A stretch of 64,000 bases of DNA from Pseudomonas inefficax (lineage in GTDB: Bacteria > Pseudomonadota > Gammaproteobacteria > Pseudomonadales > Pseudomonadaceae): NCBI RefSeq assembly GCF_900277125.1, contig NZ_OPYN01000150.1, positions 129,383 to 193,382 of the forward strand. Direction: 5' to 3'. The position numbers were made by a program, and so were the translations under genes. Shown in pieces: positions 42,350 to 51,089 of the stretch. Below the pieces are notes generated by a model. That model was not told where the DNA came from. It saw only the letters and a program-made list of their open reading frames with translations, and searched no databases. Within the stretch, counting starts at the first letter, position 1. The number at the start of each line of letters is the position of its first letter.

Positions 42350-43720
42350 TCAACCACGCAACACATGGACCGCCACACCGGCCAAGGCGCAGCTGAACAG
42401 TACCTGGATCACGCCACGCCTGAAGCGGAACAGGGCCACTGCGGCAGCAATGGCGATCAGCGCCGAAGGCCAGTCGAACGCCCCGCTGAAACCCTTTGGC
42501 CAAAGCACGTGGTAGCCGAAGAACATGGCAAGGTTCAGGATCACCCCAACGACTGCGGCCGTGATCCCCGTCAGCGGTGCAGTGAACTTCATCTCGTTGT
42601 GGGTCGACTCCACCAACGGGCCACCGGCCAGGATGAACAGGAACGATGGCAAGAAGGTGAACCAGGTGACGAGGCTCGCCGCGACTGCACCGGCCAGGAA
42701 CGGGGATTGCTCACCGAACATCGGGTGCACGTAGCCACCGACAAAGCCGACGAAGGCTACCACCATGATCAATGGCCCTGGCGTGGTTTCTCCCAAGGCA
42801 AGGCCATCGATCATCTGGGTGGGTGACAGCCAGCCGTAATGCCCGACGGCGCCCTGATAAACATAGGGCAGCACGGCGTAGGCTCCACCAAAGGTCAGAA
42901 GTGCAGCCTTGGTGAAGAACCAGCCCATTTGCGTCAGGGTGCCGACCCAGCCAAACGTCAGCGTCAGCAGCCCCATGGGCAAGGTCCAGAGTACCGCGCC
43001 GATCAGAACCAGACGCAGCAAATGCCCCACCCGGAAACGCGCATGCTCAGGTGTTGGTGTGTCGTCGTCGATCAGGGCCGGGCCGTAGCTGTTCCTGGCA
43101 GCCCCGTGACCGCCACCAATCACGAACTTGTCGGGGGCGACGCGTCCGCCAACATAGCCAATGATGCCGGCAACCAGCACGATCAGCGGGAACGGCACAT
43201 CGAGGGCGAAGATGGCCACGAACGACGCTGCGGCCATGGCCCAAAGCCAGCCGTTCTTCAGCGCGCGTGAGCCGATGCGGTGAGCCGCGTGGACGACAAT
43301 GGCCGTTACTGCGGGCTTGATGCCGTAGAAGATTCCTGCCACCACCGGGACCTCGCCAAAGGCGATGTAGACCCAGGACAAGCCAATCAGGATGAACAAC
43401 GAGGGCAATACGAACAACGCGCCGGCAATTACCCCACCCCAGGAGCGGTGCATGAGCCAACCGATGTAGGTGGCCAGCTGCTGTGCCTCGGGGCCTGGCA
43501 ACAACATGCAGTAGTTCAGCGCATGCAGGAACCGCTTCTCGCTGATCCAGCGCCGGCGCTCGACCAGCTCCTGGTGCATGATCGAGATCTGCCCGGCAGG
43601 CCCACCAAAACTGATGAAGCCCAGCTTGAGCCAGAACAGGAATGCTTCGAACAGTCCGATCGGCCGCTGAACCGCTTGCGATGGTGGCTGTTCGCCCACT
43701 GCCGAGGTGCTATCAACCAT
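42350..43720 (-). CDS. chrA: Chromate transporter ChrA
   Basis: This 456-aa protein has two CHR domains: FLKLGFISFGGPAGQISIMH type text (here FWLKLGFISFGGPAGQIS) with MLLPGPEAQQLATYIGWL near the N-terminus, and FTKAALLTFGGAYAVLPYVY with LALGETTPGPLIMVVAFVGF in the second half. About ten membrane helices are expected. It exports chromate in the CHR superfamily. ATG 43720 is used because GAGGAAG precedes it; a GTG five codons upstream lacks a site. The start overlaps the chrB end, making a chrBA operon. Confidence 0.93.
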   Translation of the reverse strand: MVDSTSAVGEQPPSQAVQRPIGLFEAFLFWLKLGFISFGGPAGQISIMHQELVERRRWISEKRFLHALNYCMLLPGPEAQQLATYIGWLMHRSWGGVIAGALFVLPSLFILIGLSWVYIAFGEVPVVAGIFYGIKPAVTAIVVHAAHRIGSRALKNGWLWAMAAASFVAIFALDVPFPLIVLVAGIIGYVGGRVAPDKFVIGGGHGAARNSYGPALIDDDTPTPEHARFRVGHLLRLVLIGAVLWTLPMGLLTLTFGWVGTLTQMGWFFTKAALLTFGGAYAVLPYVYQGAVGHYGWLSPTQMIDGLALGETTPGPLIMVVAFVGFVGGYVHPMFGEQSPFLAGAVAASLVTWFTFLPSFLFILAGGPLVESTHNEMKFTAPLTGITAAVVGVILNLAMFFGYHVLWPKGFSGAFDWPSALIAIAAAVALFRFRRGVIQVLFSCALAGVAVHVLRG

Positions 43721-44654
43721 TTTGCGCTTCCTCACTCGCGAAAGCCGTCAGCAGGCCATCGAAGATGCCCCCGGCGACCCTTGTCAATTGATCGTCATCG
43801 CCAATGCTTTGTCTCAAGCCCGCGAGGACACGTTCGATGCCTGGTGCTTCGGAGGGTTGGTTGCCTCCCACATCCAGGTAGTGAATCACAGCGGCCAGGC
43901 GTGCCAGGCCTGGCTGCTGTACGGCAAAGCTCTCGATGAGGGTTTCGAACGACACCCGCTGCCCGACATGGCTGAACCTGGCCCCATCAAAATCGAAGCC
44001 CAGCGCATCGCCCGGGCAGTCTTCAGGGCTGTCCAACCAGATGAATCGGGCGTCGGCATCGATGAAGCGACGAATCAGCCAGGCACAGGCCAGCCGATCC
44101 ACCCATGGGCGCTTGCGGGTGGCCCAACGGCGGCCCTGGAAGTCGTTGCGTTCCAGTCGGATGATGGCCTCATCGTGGGCACTCGGCTCATCGCAAGACA
44201 GTGCGCGGCCAATCGCGGCTTCGAGCTCCTGCAGCGCCGAGTCGGCTCGCGCCTTGGGCACGCCCGGGAAAAAATCTATCGCCGCCAACTGGCTGAAAGC
44301 CTTCCTGAGCTTGCGCACCTGCCGTGCTGTCTGCAGCGCATTGTCTGGCACCAGCTCAGCCCTGCAGCCGGCAATTTCTTCCATCAGCCTGGCGTACTCG
44401 TCGCTCCTGTCGAACAGCCTGCTGAAGCGCTCCTCACGTTCAGTCAGCGACAGGAGAAATGCCGTGCCGTTGATGGCCAGCACATCTCGCTCGACCGCTT
44501 CGAAAACTTCCCGGCCTGCACACTGTTCGGGCAGCAGGTAAACACCATCCCTCAGCACTGCTGCGCCCGAGGCCTTCAGGCTTCTCCAGGCACGCATGCG
44601 CTCGGTGGCATTGGCCGTCGGCAAACCGAGAATCAGTAGCGACCAATCGATCAT
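43713..44654 (-). CDS. chrB: Chromate-sensing regulator ChrB
   Basis: This 313-aa protein has a winged-helix-like N-terminal half (LRDGVYLLPEQ) and a C-terminal ChrB domain (RKRPWVDRLACAWLIRRFID; FDFDGARFSHVGQRVSFETL; VIHYLDVGG) with conserved His/Cys/Asp residues. In Ochrobactrum, ChrB represses or senses chromate for chrA; other members are needed for high resistance. It starts 12 bases from a perfect palindrome, a good operator candidate, and overlaps chrA by 8 bases. Confidence 0.9.
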   Translation of the reverse strand: MIDWSLLILGLPTANATERMRAWRSLKASGAAVLRDGVYLLPEQCAGREVFEAVERDVLAINGTAFLLSLTEREERFSRLFDRSDEYARLMEEIAGCRAELVPDNALQTARQVRKLRKAFSQLAAIDFFPGVPKARADSALQELEAAIGRALSCDEPSAHDEAIIRLERNDFQGRRWATRKRPWVDRLACAWLIRRFIDADARFIWLDSPEDCPGDALGFDFDGARFSHVGQRVSFETLIESFAVQQPGLARLAAVIHYLDVGGNQPSEAPGIERVLAGLRQSIGDDDQLTRVAGGIFDGLLTAFASEEAQNG

Positions 44655-44665
44655 GTAGAAAACTC

Positions 44666-44678
44666 AACATAATATGTT
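44666..44678 (-). promoter_or_regulatory. Palindrome upstream of chrB, candidate ChrB operator
   Basis: AACATA-A-TATGTT is a perfect 13-base palindrome 12 bases from the chrB start codon. TTGATT about 20 bases further upstream may be the -35, so the site would overlap the -10 region. Confidence 0.5.
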
Positions 44679-44750
44679 TACTTCTCTACATTAAATCAAT
44701 GCTGGCTAAAATCAACAGCTACGCATCGACCTCGCAATCGATGGTGACAG

Positions 44751-44846
44751 GCAAGCCGGGCTCCCACAGAAACCGTGGAAATCTTGGGGTCTGCGCCGTC
44801 CCTGTGGGAGCCTGGCTTGCCGGCGATGGGCCGCAAAGCGGCCCCA
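44751..44846. repeat. REP pair
   Basis: GCAAGCCGGGCTCCCACAG (inverted) and CTGTGGGAGCCTGGCTTGCC followed by GGCGATGGGCCGC form a facing REP pair in the gap between chrB and the aroE-like operon end. Confidence 0.75.
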
Positions 44847-44907
44847 AATCGCTTGACTGACTGGCATCAGGTAAACCCACTCCTACAGGGTCCAGCTAAG
44901 CGGGATC

Positions 44908-45726
44908 CTACTCAAGGGGAATGGTCAGGCGATCGATCACGGCACGGGTATCAGGCCGCACCCCGCGCCACCAGGCGAACGCTTCCGCCGCCTGCTCGAC
45001 CAGCATGCCGACACCGTCGGCCAGGCGCGTCACCCCCTGCGCCTGGGCCATGCGCAGAAACGGCGTCAGGCCTTTGCCATACGCCAACTCGTAAGCCAGC
45101 CGCGTCTCGCCAAGCACGCCTTCAGGTAGTGGCGGCAGCTCGCCGGTGAGGCTCGCGGAGGTGGCATTGACCACGATGTCGAAAGGCTGCCCCTCCAGCT
45201 CCTCATAACGGCTGATGCGCAGCCTTGGGTGATCCAGTTCGTTGCGCAGGGTGAGCGCCGTGGCCATGTCTCGGTTGGCAAGCACCAGCTCGCTCGGCCC
45301 TGCCTGCAGGAACGGCAGCAATGCCCCACGCACCGCGCCACCAGCGCCGAGCAACAGTACCCGGCGATTGCCCAGCGGTTCACCGAGGTTCTCCTCGATA
45401 TCCCGCAACAAGCCGATGCCGTCGAAGTTCTCGGCAAAGATCCGACCATCCTCGAACTTCAATGCGTTGGCCGCCCGCGCCAGCTGTGCGCGTTCGCTGC
45501 GCTGGTCAGCCAGCTCGAAGGCACGCAGCTTGAACGGCGCGGTGATGTTCATGCCCAACCCGCCATCATTGCGAAACTGCAGTACCTGGGCCTCGAAGCC
45601 CTCGAGTTCGCCCTCGAGGGCGCCGTACTCCAGGCACTGGCCGCTGGCCTGGGCGAACAGGCCATGAATCAGCGGGGACTTGGTGTGGCTGATCGGCCGG
45701 CCGATCACTGCATAGCGGTCGCTCAT
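44908..45726 (-). CDS. Shikimate dehydrogenase-like protein (AroE paralogue)
   Basis: This 272-aa protein has SHTKSPLIH (13-21), the catalytic lysine in NITAPFK (K66), ENFDGIG with D102, and the NADP-binding GAGGAVRGAL. These are the AroE hallmarks. Its place as last gene of a five-gene catabolic-looking operon suggests it acts on a shikimate/quinate-like substrate rather than in aromatic amino acid synthesis. It overlaps the CoA-transferase stop by 4 bases. N-F-D replaces the usual N-T-D. Confidence 0.8.
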   Translation of the reverse strand: MSDRYAVIGRPISHTKSPLIHGLFAQASGQCLEYGALEGELEGFEAQVLQFRNDGGLGMNITAPFKLRAFELADQRSERAQLARAANALKFEDGRIFAENFDGIGLLRDIEENLGEPLGNRRVLLLGAGGAVRGALLPFLQAGPSELVLANRDMATALTLRNELDHPRLRISRYEELEGQPFDIVVNATSASLTGELPPLPEGVLGETRLAYELAYGKGLTPFLRMAQAQGVTRLADGVGMLVEQAAEAFAWWRGVRPDTRAVIDRLTIPLE

Positions 45727-46955
45727 CGTGCATCTCCGTGGGTGAACAGCACACCATCTGCCTGCATGGCGGTGATTTCTTCAGGGCTGAAGCCAAGCCC
45801 GGCGGCGACTTCGGCATTGTGCTGGCCGAGGTCCGGGGCTACCTGGCGGATCGTGGTGTCACAATCCGAAAAGCGGAACGGCAGGTTGGGCAGGCGCAAA
45901 GTACCGTAGCGCGGGTGCTGCTGCTCGATGACCATGTTGCGCGCCTGGATCTGCGGGTCGGCCACGACCTCGTCGATGCGCTGCACCTTGGCGCTGGGAA
46001 TGTCGATGTCATCGAGCAACTGCAGGATATCGGCCACACGGCGCGCACCCACCCAGTCGCGAACCACGGCCAGGATCGCCTGGCGGTGGGCGTTGCGACC
46101 ATTGAGGCTGTGGTAGCGGCTGTCGTTGCCAAACCCGGGCGGGCCACCGTTGGCTTCGAGCATCGCGGCAAAGCGCTTCCAGGCGTCGTCGACCTGAGCG
46201 GCGATTACCAGGTCGCCATCGGCAGCGCGAAACACGCCGTACAGGGTGGAGGTAGGCATGTCATGGCCGGTCTGCTCGGGCAGGACGGTGCCGTCGGACA
46301 AGGTGTAGCACTGCACCGCGTACTCATGCATCGACACCAGCGTGTCGTAAAGAGCCATGTCGATGTGCTGGCCACGGCCGCTGTTCACCCTGCCCAGCAG
46401 CGCCGCATTGATCGCCGCCACGGCATGGATGCCGGTGTACATGTCGCCCAGGGAAATGCGCAGCAATGGCGGCGCTTCGCCCGGCACGCCGACCATCTGC
46501 ATGATCCCGCTCTTGGCCTCGGCGATCAGCCCGAAACCGGCGCGGTGGGCATCTGGCCCGGTGTGGCCATAGGCGGAGATCGAACAGTACACCAGGCGCG
46601 GGTTGCGCGCCGACAGCTCGGCGTAGCCCAGGCCCAGCTTGTCCAGGGCGCCGGGGCGATAGTTTTCGATGAACACGTCGGCCGAGTCGGTCAGGCGCTG
46701 CATGAACGCTTTGCCACGCGCGTCCTTCATGTTCACGCTGACGCCCTGCTTGCCCATGTTCAGCTGCAGGAAGTAACCGCTCTGCTGCTCATCAAGGGTA
46801 AACGCGTGCTGGCGGCCGGCATCGCCGTTACCCGGCCGTTCGACCTTGATCACCTCGGCGCCCAGTGCTGCCAGGCAGCGGCCCACGTAGGGCCCGGCCA
46901 GGAAGTGGCTATAGTCGATGACGCGGATACCCGCCAATGGCAATGCCTGGCTCAT
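45723..46955 (-). CDS. CaiB/BaiF family (class III) CoA-transferase
   Basis: This 410-aa protein has GIRVIDYSHFLAGPYVGRCL, then LGAEVIKVERPGNGD and the catalytic aspartate segment LGDMYTGIHAV. Such enzymes move CoA between carboxylic acids in breakdown of unusual acids. The ATG at 46955 overlaps the MaoC stop by 4 bases and its stop overlaps the aroE-like start by 4 bases. With MaoC hydratase and two reductases the operon may activate, hydrate and oxidise a branched or hydroxy acid; the substrate is unknown. Confidence 0.87.
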   Translation of the reverse strand: MSQALPLAGIRVIDYSHFLAGPYVGRCLAALGAEVIKVERPGNGDAGRQHAFTLDEQQSGYFLQLNMGKQGVSVNMKDARGKAFMQRLTDSADVFIENYRPGALDKLGLGYAELSARNPRLVYCSISAYGHTGPDAHRAGFGLIAEAKSGIMQMVGVPGEAPPLLRISLGDMYTGIHAVAAINAALLGRVNSGRGQHIDMALYDTLVSMHEYAVQCYTLSDGTVLPEQTGHDMPTSTLYGVFRAADGDLVIAAQVDDAWKRFAAMLEANGGPPGFGNDSRYHSLNGRNAHRQAILAVVRDWVGARRVADILQLLDDIDIPSAKVQRIDEVVADPQIQARNMVIEQQHPRYGTLRLPNLPFRFSDCDTTIRQVAPDLGQHNAEVAAGLGFSPEEITAMQADGVLFTHGDAR

Positions 46956-47407
46956 GCCTGCACCCTCCTCGGCACCATCAGACGGTGCTCGCCACGCTGC
47001 ACGACTTCGCCGTGCTGGTTGATCAGCTCCGACGGCAAGACCACGATGCCCCAGCCCGGTCGGCTGTTGCTCGGGCGCATCGCACCCACACGCATGCGCA
47101 CGTGCAGCACATCGTCGACCTTGATCGGCAGCACGAAGTCCCAGGTCCAGCCCAGCGACATGCCCGGTACAAAGCGGTAGTCGCACTGGGTCTTCAGGCC
47201 GTCGGCGATCGACAGGCCGAACAGGCCATGGGCAACCAGGCAGCCGAAGTGACTCGCGTTGGCGTATGCCTCGTCGACATGCACCGGGGTGTGGTCGCCA
47301 GTGAGTTCGGCGTAGGCCAGGATGCGTTCGCGGGTCACGGTGTAGCTGGGGCTGATGCACTCATCGCCTTCGCGGGCATCCTCCCAGTATCTTTCCATCA
47401 CACTCAT
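46952..47407 (-). CDS. MaoC-like hot-dog dehydratase
   Basis: This 151-aa protein has the R-hydratase motif in GDHTPVHVDEAYAN, with catalytic D38 and H43. It should hydrate or dehydrate a CoA thioester. It lies between the VOC gene and the CoA-transferase, with 4-base overlaps on both sides, so tight co-translation is expected. The likely partner substrate is the CoA ester made by the downstream transferase. Confidence 0.85.
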   Translation of the reverse strand: MSVMERYWEDAREGDECISPSYTVTRERILAYAELTGDHTPVHVDEAYANASHFGCLVAHGLFGLSIADGLKTQCDYRFVPGMSLGWTWDFVLPIKVDDVLHVRMRVGAMRPSNSRPGWGIVVLPSELINQHGEVVQRGEHRLMVPRRVQA

Positions 47408-47802
47408 GCCGTCACCTCTGCACGTGGGTCGATCGCCAGTACCTGGGCGACGCATTTCGCCGGCAGTGCCTGAATGAACTCCACCGCCAGGCCGTCAGGC
47501 AGGCGCAGCCAGTTGCGGCCCTGGGGCATTTCGCTGACGCCGAAACGATGTGCGGCGGCCAGGGCAGCTTCGAGGTCCTCGCACATGATGCCCAGGTGCG
47601 CCATGCGCCCTTCCGGCCCGGCAAAGTCCGGCTGGTGGATGAACTGCAGGCCACCGAGGGTCCAGTACTGCGCAGGCTGCTCAACGTCGCCCTGCATCTC
47701 GCGCATGGTCATGCCGCACACCTCGCTGAAAAAGCGGATGTGCCACTGGATGTCCCGCACCCAGAACGCAACGTGTTCAAGATAGGCTTTCGGCTGGCTC
47801 AT
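47404..47802 (-). CDS. VOC (glyoxalase/dioxygenase-fold) protein
   Basis: This 132-aa protein has the VOC repeat text YLEHVAFWVRDIQWHIRFF and GRMAHLGIMCEDLEAAL with potential metal ligands H10, H-in-AHLG and E (AVEFIQAL). It may be an epimerase, lyase or dioxygenase of a small acyl or keto acid. It overlaps the neighbouring reductase and MaoC genes by 4 bases each. Confidence 0.8.
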   Translation of the reverse strand: MSQPKAYLEHVAFWVRDIQWHIRFFSEVCGMTMREMQGDVEQPAQYWTLGGLQFIHQPDFAGPEGRMAHLGIMCEDLEAALAAAHRFGVSEMPQGRNWLRLPDGLAVEFIQALPAKCVAQVLAIDPRAEVTA

Positions 47803-48746
47803 GGATTATTCCCCTTCTGCTGATCGGCCATGGCGCGCTCGATACCCTTGATGCAGGCCACCAGGGTCGCGTTGACCGGCGTAGCCACGCCATGGCGCTG
47901 GCCCCAGCGCACGACGGAGCCGTTGATGAAATCGATCTCGGTGACCGAGCCCTTTTCCAGGCTCTGCAGCATCGAGGTGCGAAAGCTCGCTGGCAGGCCT
48001 TCAGCAGCCAGGCGCCACGCGGCGTCCGGGCTGGTGAGGCTCAGGCGGATGCCGGCCCGCTCGGCGACGGCGATGGCCTCGCCCACCGCTGCCTTGGCGG
48101 TGCTTTCCAGCAGTGGCTCGCTGTACAGCTGGCCATAACTGAGCATGGTGATGCCGCTGAGCGCGCCTGTCGCGACGTTGACCAGCAGCTTGTCCCACAT
48201 GGTGCCGAGAATGTTGTCGCTGACCGTGGTGGCGAGCCCGGCGCCATTGAAGGCCTCGGCAATAGCTTGCACTCGCAGGGTACGTTGGCCGTCGAGCTCG
48301 CCGATGAAGGTCCGCTTGCCCGCTACACCAGCACGGATCGAACCCGGCGCCAGCAGCACGCCACCGACGTAGGTCTTGCCGGCCAGTACCCGCTCACGCC
48401 CCACGGCCTCGGCCAGGATGTCTTCATGGCCAAGACCGTTCTGCAGCGACAGCACCTGCGTCTGCGGTCCGATCAGCGCCTTGGCACCGGTAATCGCCTC
48501 GCGGGTGTGGAACGACTTGACCAGCACCACCACCAGGTCGGCCACGCCCACGGTTGCCGCGTCGCAGGCCGCCTTCACCCGGACCTGCCGCTCGCCGCGT
48601 TCGTCCTGCACCCGCAGCCCGTGCAGGTTCATAGCGTCGACATGCGCACGGCCACGGTTCAACAGCCAGGTTTCGTGCCCCGCTTCGCTCAAGGCTGCAC
48701 CAATGGCACAACCCAGGGCACCGGCGCCCAGAATGCAGATTTTCAA
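47799..48746 (-). CDS. Ketopantoate reductase-like (PanE/ApbA family) oxidoreductase
   Basis: This 315-aa protein has the NADP motif GAGALGCAIGAALSEAG, VVLVKSFHT, LSLQNGLG and the C-terminal domain WDKLLVNVATGALSG with catalytic Lys. Pseudomonads have a separate panE, so this is probably a paralogue reducing another 2-keto acid. It is the first gene of the leftward operon and divergent from a LysR gene with a palindromic operator in the 93-base gap. Confidence 0.82.
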   Translation of the reverse strand: MKICILGAGALGCAIGAALSEAGHETWLLNRGRAHVDAMNLHGLRVQDERGERQVRVKAACDAATVGVADLVVVLVKSFHTREAITGAKALIGPQTQVLSLQNGLGHEDILAEAVGRERVLAGKTYVGGVLLAPGSIRAGVAGKRTFIGELDGQRTLRVQAIAEAFNGAGLATTVSDNILGTMWDKLLVNVATGALSGITMLSYGQLYSEPLLESTAKAAVGEAIAVAERAGIRLSLTSPDAAWRLAAEGLPASFRTSMLQSLEKGSVTEIDFINGSVVRWGQRHGVATPVNATLVACIKGIERAMADQQKGNNP

Positions 48747-48811
48747 ATCGCAGACCTCCTGTGGTTTGCGACTACCTTATGCAGCGGGTGTTATTTCGGC
48801 TATACAATGGG

Positions 48812-48829
48812 CTCAATACAGTTATTGAG
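48812..48829. promoter_or_regulatory. LysR-type operator between the reductase operon and LysR gene
   Basis: CTCAATA-CAGT-TATTGAG is a perfect 7+7 inverted repeat, the T-N11-A form of LysR boxes. It is 11 bases before the LysR ATG and within 66-83 bases of the operon start. Confidence 0.7.
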
Positions 48830-48839
48830 TTTCGCAATA

Positions 48840-49751
48840 ATGAACACGCTCGATGCCTTGCCCGATCCCAAGCTGCTGCAGCTGTTCGATGTGCTTTACC
48901 ACTGCCGTAGCGTGACCCGCAGCGCTGAACAGCTCGGCCAGAGCCAACCTACGGTGAGCATCTGGTTGGGGCGCTTGCGTGAAGAGTTGAACGACCCGCT
49001 GTTCGTGCGCACCCCTGGCGGCATGGCCCCTACCCCACGAGCAGACCAGCTGATCGGGCCCTGCCGCGAGGTGCTGGAGTCGCTGCGGCGCCTGACTACC
49101 TGGGAGCCGCAATTCGTTCCGGCCACGGCGCAGCGGCGCTTTCGCCTGTGCGTCAGTGATGCCAGCCATATCACCCTGCTTCCCAGCATCCTCAACCACC
49201 TGCGCACCCATGCGCCGGGCATTCGCCTGGAGGCGGCGCGCATCGATGGCAATACCGAGAGCGCGCTGGAATCAGGCGAAGCGGACCTGGCCATCGGTTT
49301 TGTGCCTTGGCTGGGTGCGGGGATGTATCAGCAAGTGTTGTTCGAACAGGACTGGGTCTGCCTGAGCAACCCGCGGCACCCTCGCCTGGGCAAAGGCATG
49401 AGCGTGGCGCGCTACCAGGCCGAGGGGCATGTACAGATCAGTGCCGGTACCGGGCAGAAGTTGCTGGAGGCAGGCCTGGCACGGGCCGGCATCGAGCGCA
49501 GGATAATGCTCGAGCTGCCGGCATTTCTGGGGTTGGGGATGATTGTCGGGTCGACCGATCTGGTGGCTACGCTGCCACGGCACATCGGGCAGACACTTGC
49601 CGACATGCATGGTTTGCAGGTGCACGATTGCCCCTTTGCCGTGGAAGGTTTCACGGTGAAGCAGCATTGGCACGCGCGCTACCAGCAAGACAGCGGGAAT
49701 CGCTGGATGAGGGAGGTGGTTCGGGCCTTGTTTCAGGCAGGTGCCGGTTAG
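48840..49751 (+). CDS. LysR-type regulator of the five-gene operon
   Basis: This 303-aa protein has the LysR winged helix (LLQLFDVLYHCRSVTRSAEQ, then LGQSQPTVSIWLGRLREELN) and a NodD/NahR-like effector domain. The ATG at 48840 follows the palindrome by 10 bases. It should autoregulate and, with its ligand, activate the divergent operon. The frame extends upstream on the + strand without start, but this is the shadow of the reductase gene. Confidence 0.87.
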   Translation: MNTLDALPDPKLLQLFDVLYHCRSVTRSAEQLGQSQPTVSIWLGRLREELNDPLFVRTPGGMAPTPRADQLIGPCREVLESLRRLTTWEPQFVPATAQRRFRLCVSDASHITLLPSILNHLRTHAPGIRLEAARIDGNTESALESGEADLAIGFVPWLGAGMYQQVLFEQDWVCLSNPRHPRLGKGMSVARYQAEGHVQISAGTGQKLLEAGLARAGIERRIMLELPAFLGLGMIVGSTDLVATLPRHIGQTLADMHGLQVHDCPFAVEGFTVKQHWHARYQQDSGNRWMREVVRALFQAGAG

Positions 49752-50083
49752 CATGGTTGTTCATTGTGGGAGCGGGTTTACCCGCGAACACCGGCACAGC
49801 CGGTGCCATCCACAATGGCGCCTGCTTCGCGGGTAAACCCGCTCCCACAGAGTGCGCGCCGCGCTTACGATAGCCGTTATCTTTTGGCGTCCGCTTTGGT
49901 CGGTAGCTGCCGGTCGTGGACGATTGCTACCGCGCTACAGGGGGCCGCTTTGCGGCCCATCGCCGGCGATGGGGCCAGTACTGATTACAGAGTTCTGGAT
50001 CGCTGTCTGAATGAATGTGACTCATACCCAGAACAGTGGGCAGACCAATCCCCTTCTCGTATCATTGCTGCTCCTCACCTGGA
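49752..50083. repeat. Intergenic region with REP pair (49765-49850) and a REP half (49936-49980)
   Basis: The facing REP pair is of the GCGGGTTTACCCGC type, with the spacer GCCGGTGCCAT. A second, GGGGGCCGCTTTGCGGCCC-type element lies downstream. No gene is seen in the gap. Confidence 0.85.
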
Positions 50084-51070
50084 ATGATTTTCGTGAAGCC
50101 TTCACCTGGAAGTGACTCGCCGATCCAATCGAATTCTAACGGGCCGAAATGGGATGTCGGCGAAGCTGTCAGCCAGCTTTCCTGGGATGACTTGCGGATC
50201 ATCAAAACGCTAAGTGACTGTAGCAACCGCGCCGCTACGGCCAAGAAGCTGGGCATCAATGTGTCCACCGTCTCGCGCCGGGTCGCGCAAGTCGAAAAGA
50301 CGCTTGGGGTCGCGCTTTTCGATCATCGCAAGGCGGGGTATCTGCTGACTGCCGAAGGTGCCGAGCTGCGTGCGCTGGCCGAGCGCGTTGAGCTGGACAT
50401 CGTCAGTGTCACCCGCAGGGTATCCCGTGCCGGCCAAGGCCCCCTGGGAAAGCTGCGAATCACTACCAGTGACTCGCTGCTGCTGTACTTTCTCACGCCG
50501 ATCATCGCGGACTTCCAAGCCCTCAATGAAGGGATCACCATCGAAGTGTTGGTCGGCAACCAGACGTTGAGTTTGGCGAGGGACGAGTCGGATATTGCGG
50601 TGCGCGCGACAAAAAAACCTACGGACACCCTCGTGGGTCGCAAGCTCGCCAACATCGCTTGGGCGGCATATGGCAGCGTCAAGCAGGCGGCGGTTGCCGA
50701 TCCCTTCGCTGAGGGCCAGGCATGGGTGTCCTACTCGGGAGGCCTATGCGGTCTGAAGGCAACGAGCTACGTCGAATGTCGGGTGCCCTCGGAGCATATT
50801 TCTTACCGCACTGATTCCGTGGCGGCAGCAAGTGCCGCCATTGCGGCGGGCCTGGGTTTTGGCTTCCTCCCCTGCATGCTGGGCGACATTACCCCCGGAT
50901 TGGTTCGGGCCGGCCCGGTGGTGCAGGAGCTTCAGGATGAGTTGTGGCTGCTTACCCACCAGGACATCAGGAAGTCCTGGCGAGTGAAAGCATTCATGAC
51001 GTTCTGCGCGGCTGCAGTAGCCGACCTCAAACCTCTGGTCGAAGGTCAGCAGGCCATCCCGGCTTCATAG
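50084..51070 (+). CDS. LysR-type regulator
   Basis: This 328-aa protein has a divergent LysR winged helix (LRIIKTLSDCSNRAATAKKL, then GINVSTVSRRVAQVEKTLG) after a 30-residue polar leader. The effector domain is GKLRITTSDSLLLYFLTPII and DIAVRATKKPTDTLVGRKLA. It faces the rid gene tail-to-tail, 19 bases apart. It may control the rid and YcaC-like genes, but the intergenic gap with its own promoter is the REP region and no operator was found. Confidence 0.8.
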   Translation: MIFVKPSPGSDSPIQSNSNGPKWDVGEAVSQLSWDDLRIIKTLSDCSNRAATAKKLGINVSTVSRRVAQVEKTLGVALFDHRKAGYLLTAEGAELRALAERVELDIVSVTRRVSRAGQGPLGKLRITTSDSLLLYFLTPIIADFQALNEGITIEVLVGNQTLSLARDESDIAVRATKKPTDTLVGRKLANIAWAAYGSVKQAAVADPFAEGQAWVSYSGGLCGLKATSYVECRVPSEHISYRTDSVAAASAAIAAGLGFGFLPCMLGDITPGLVRAGPVVQELQDELWLLTHQDIRKSWRVKAFMTFCAAAVADLKPLVEGQQAIPAS

Positions 51071-51089
51071 TTGAAACCGGGAGCGCAGG

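Noticed and set aside
45738..47180. A 480-codon open frame on the + strand
   Set aside because: It is antisense to the CoA-transferase and MaoC genes, which have intact active-site motifs.
47892..48839. N-terminal extension of the LysR protein at 48840
   Set aside because: The open frame upstream is antisense to the reductase gene and has no LysR text; the HTH starts right after the ATG at 48840.
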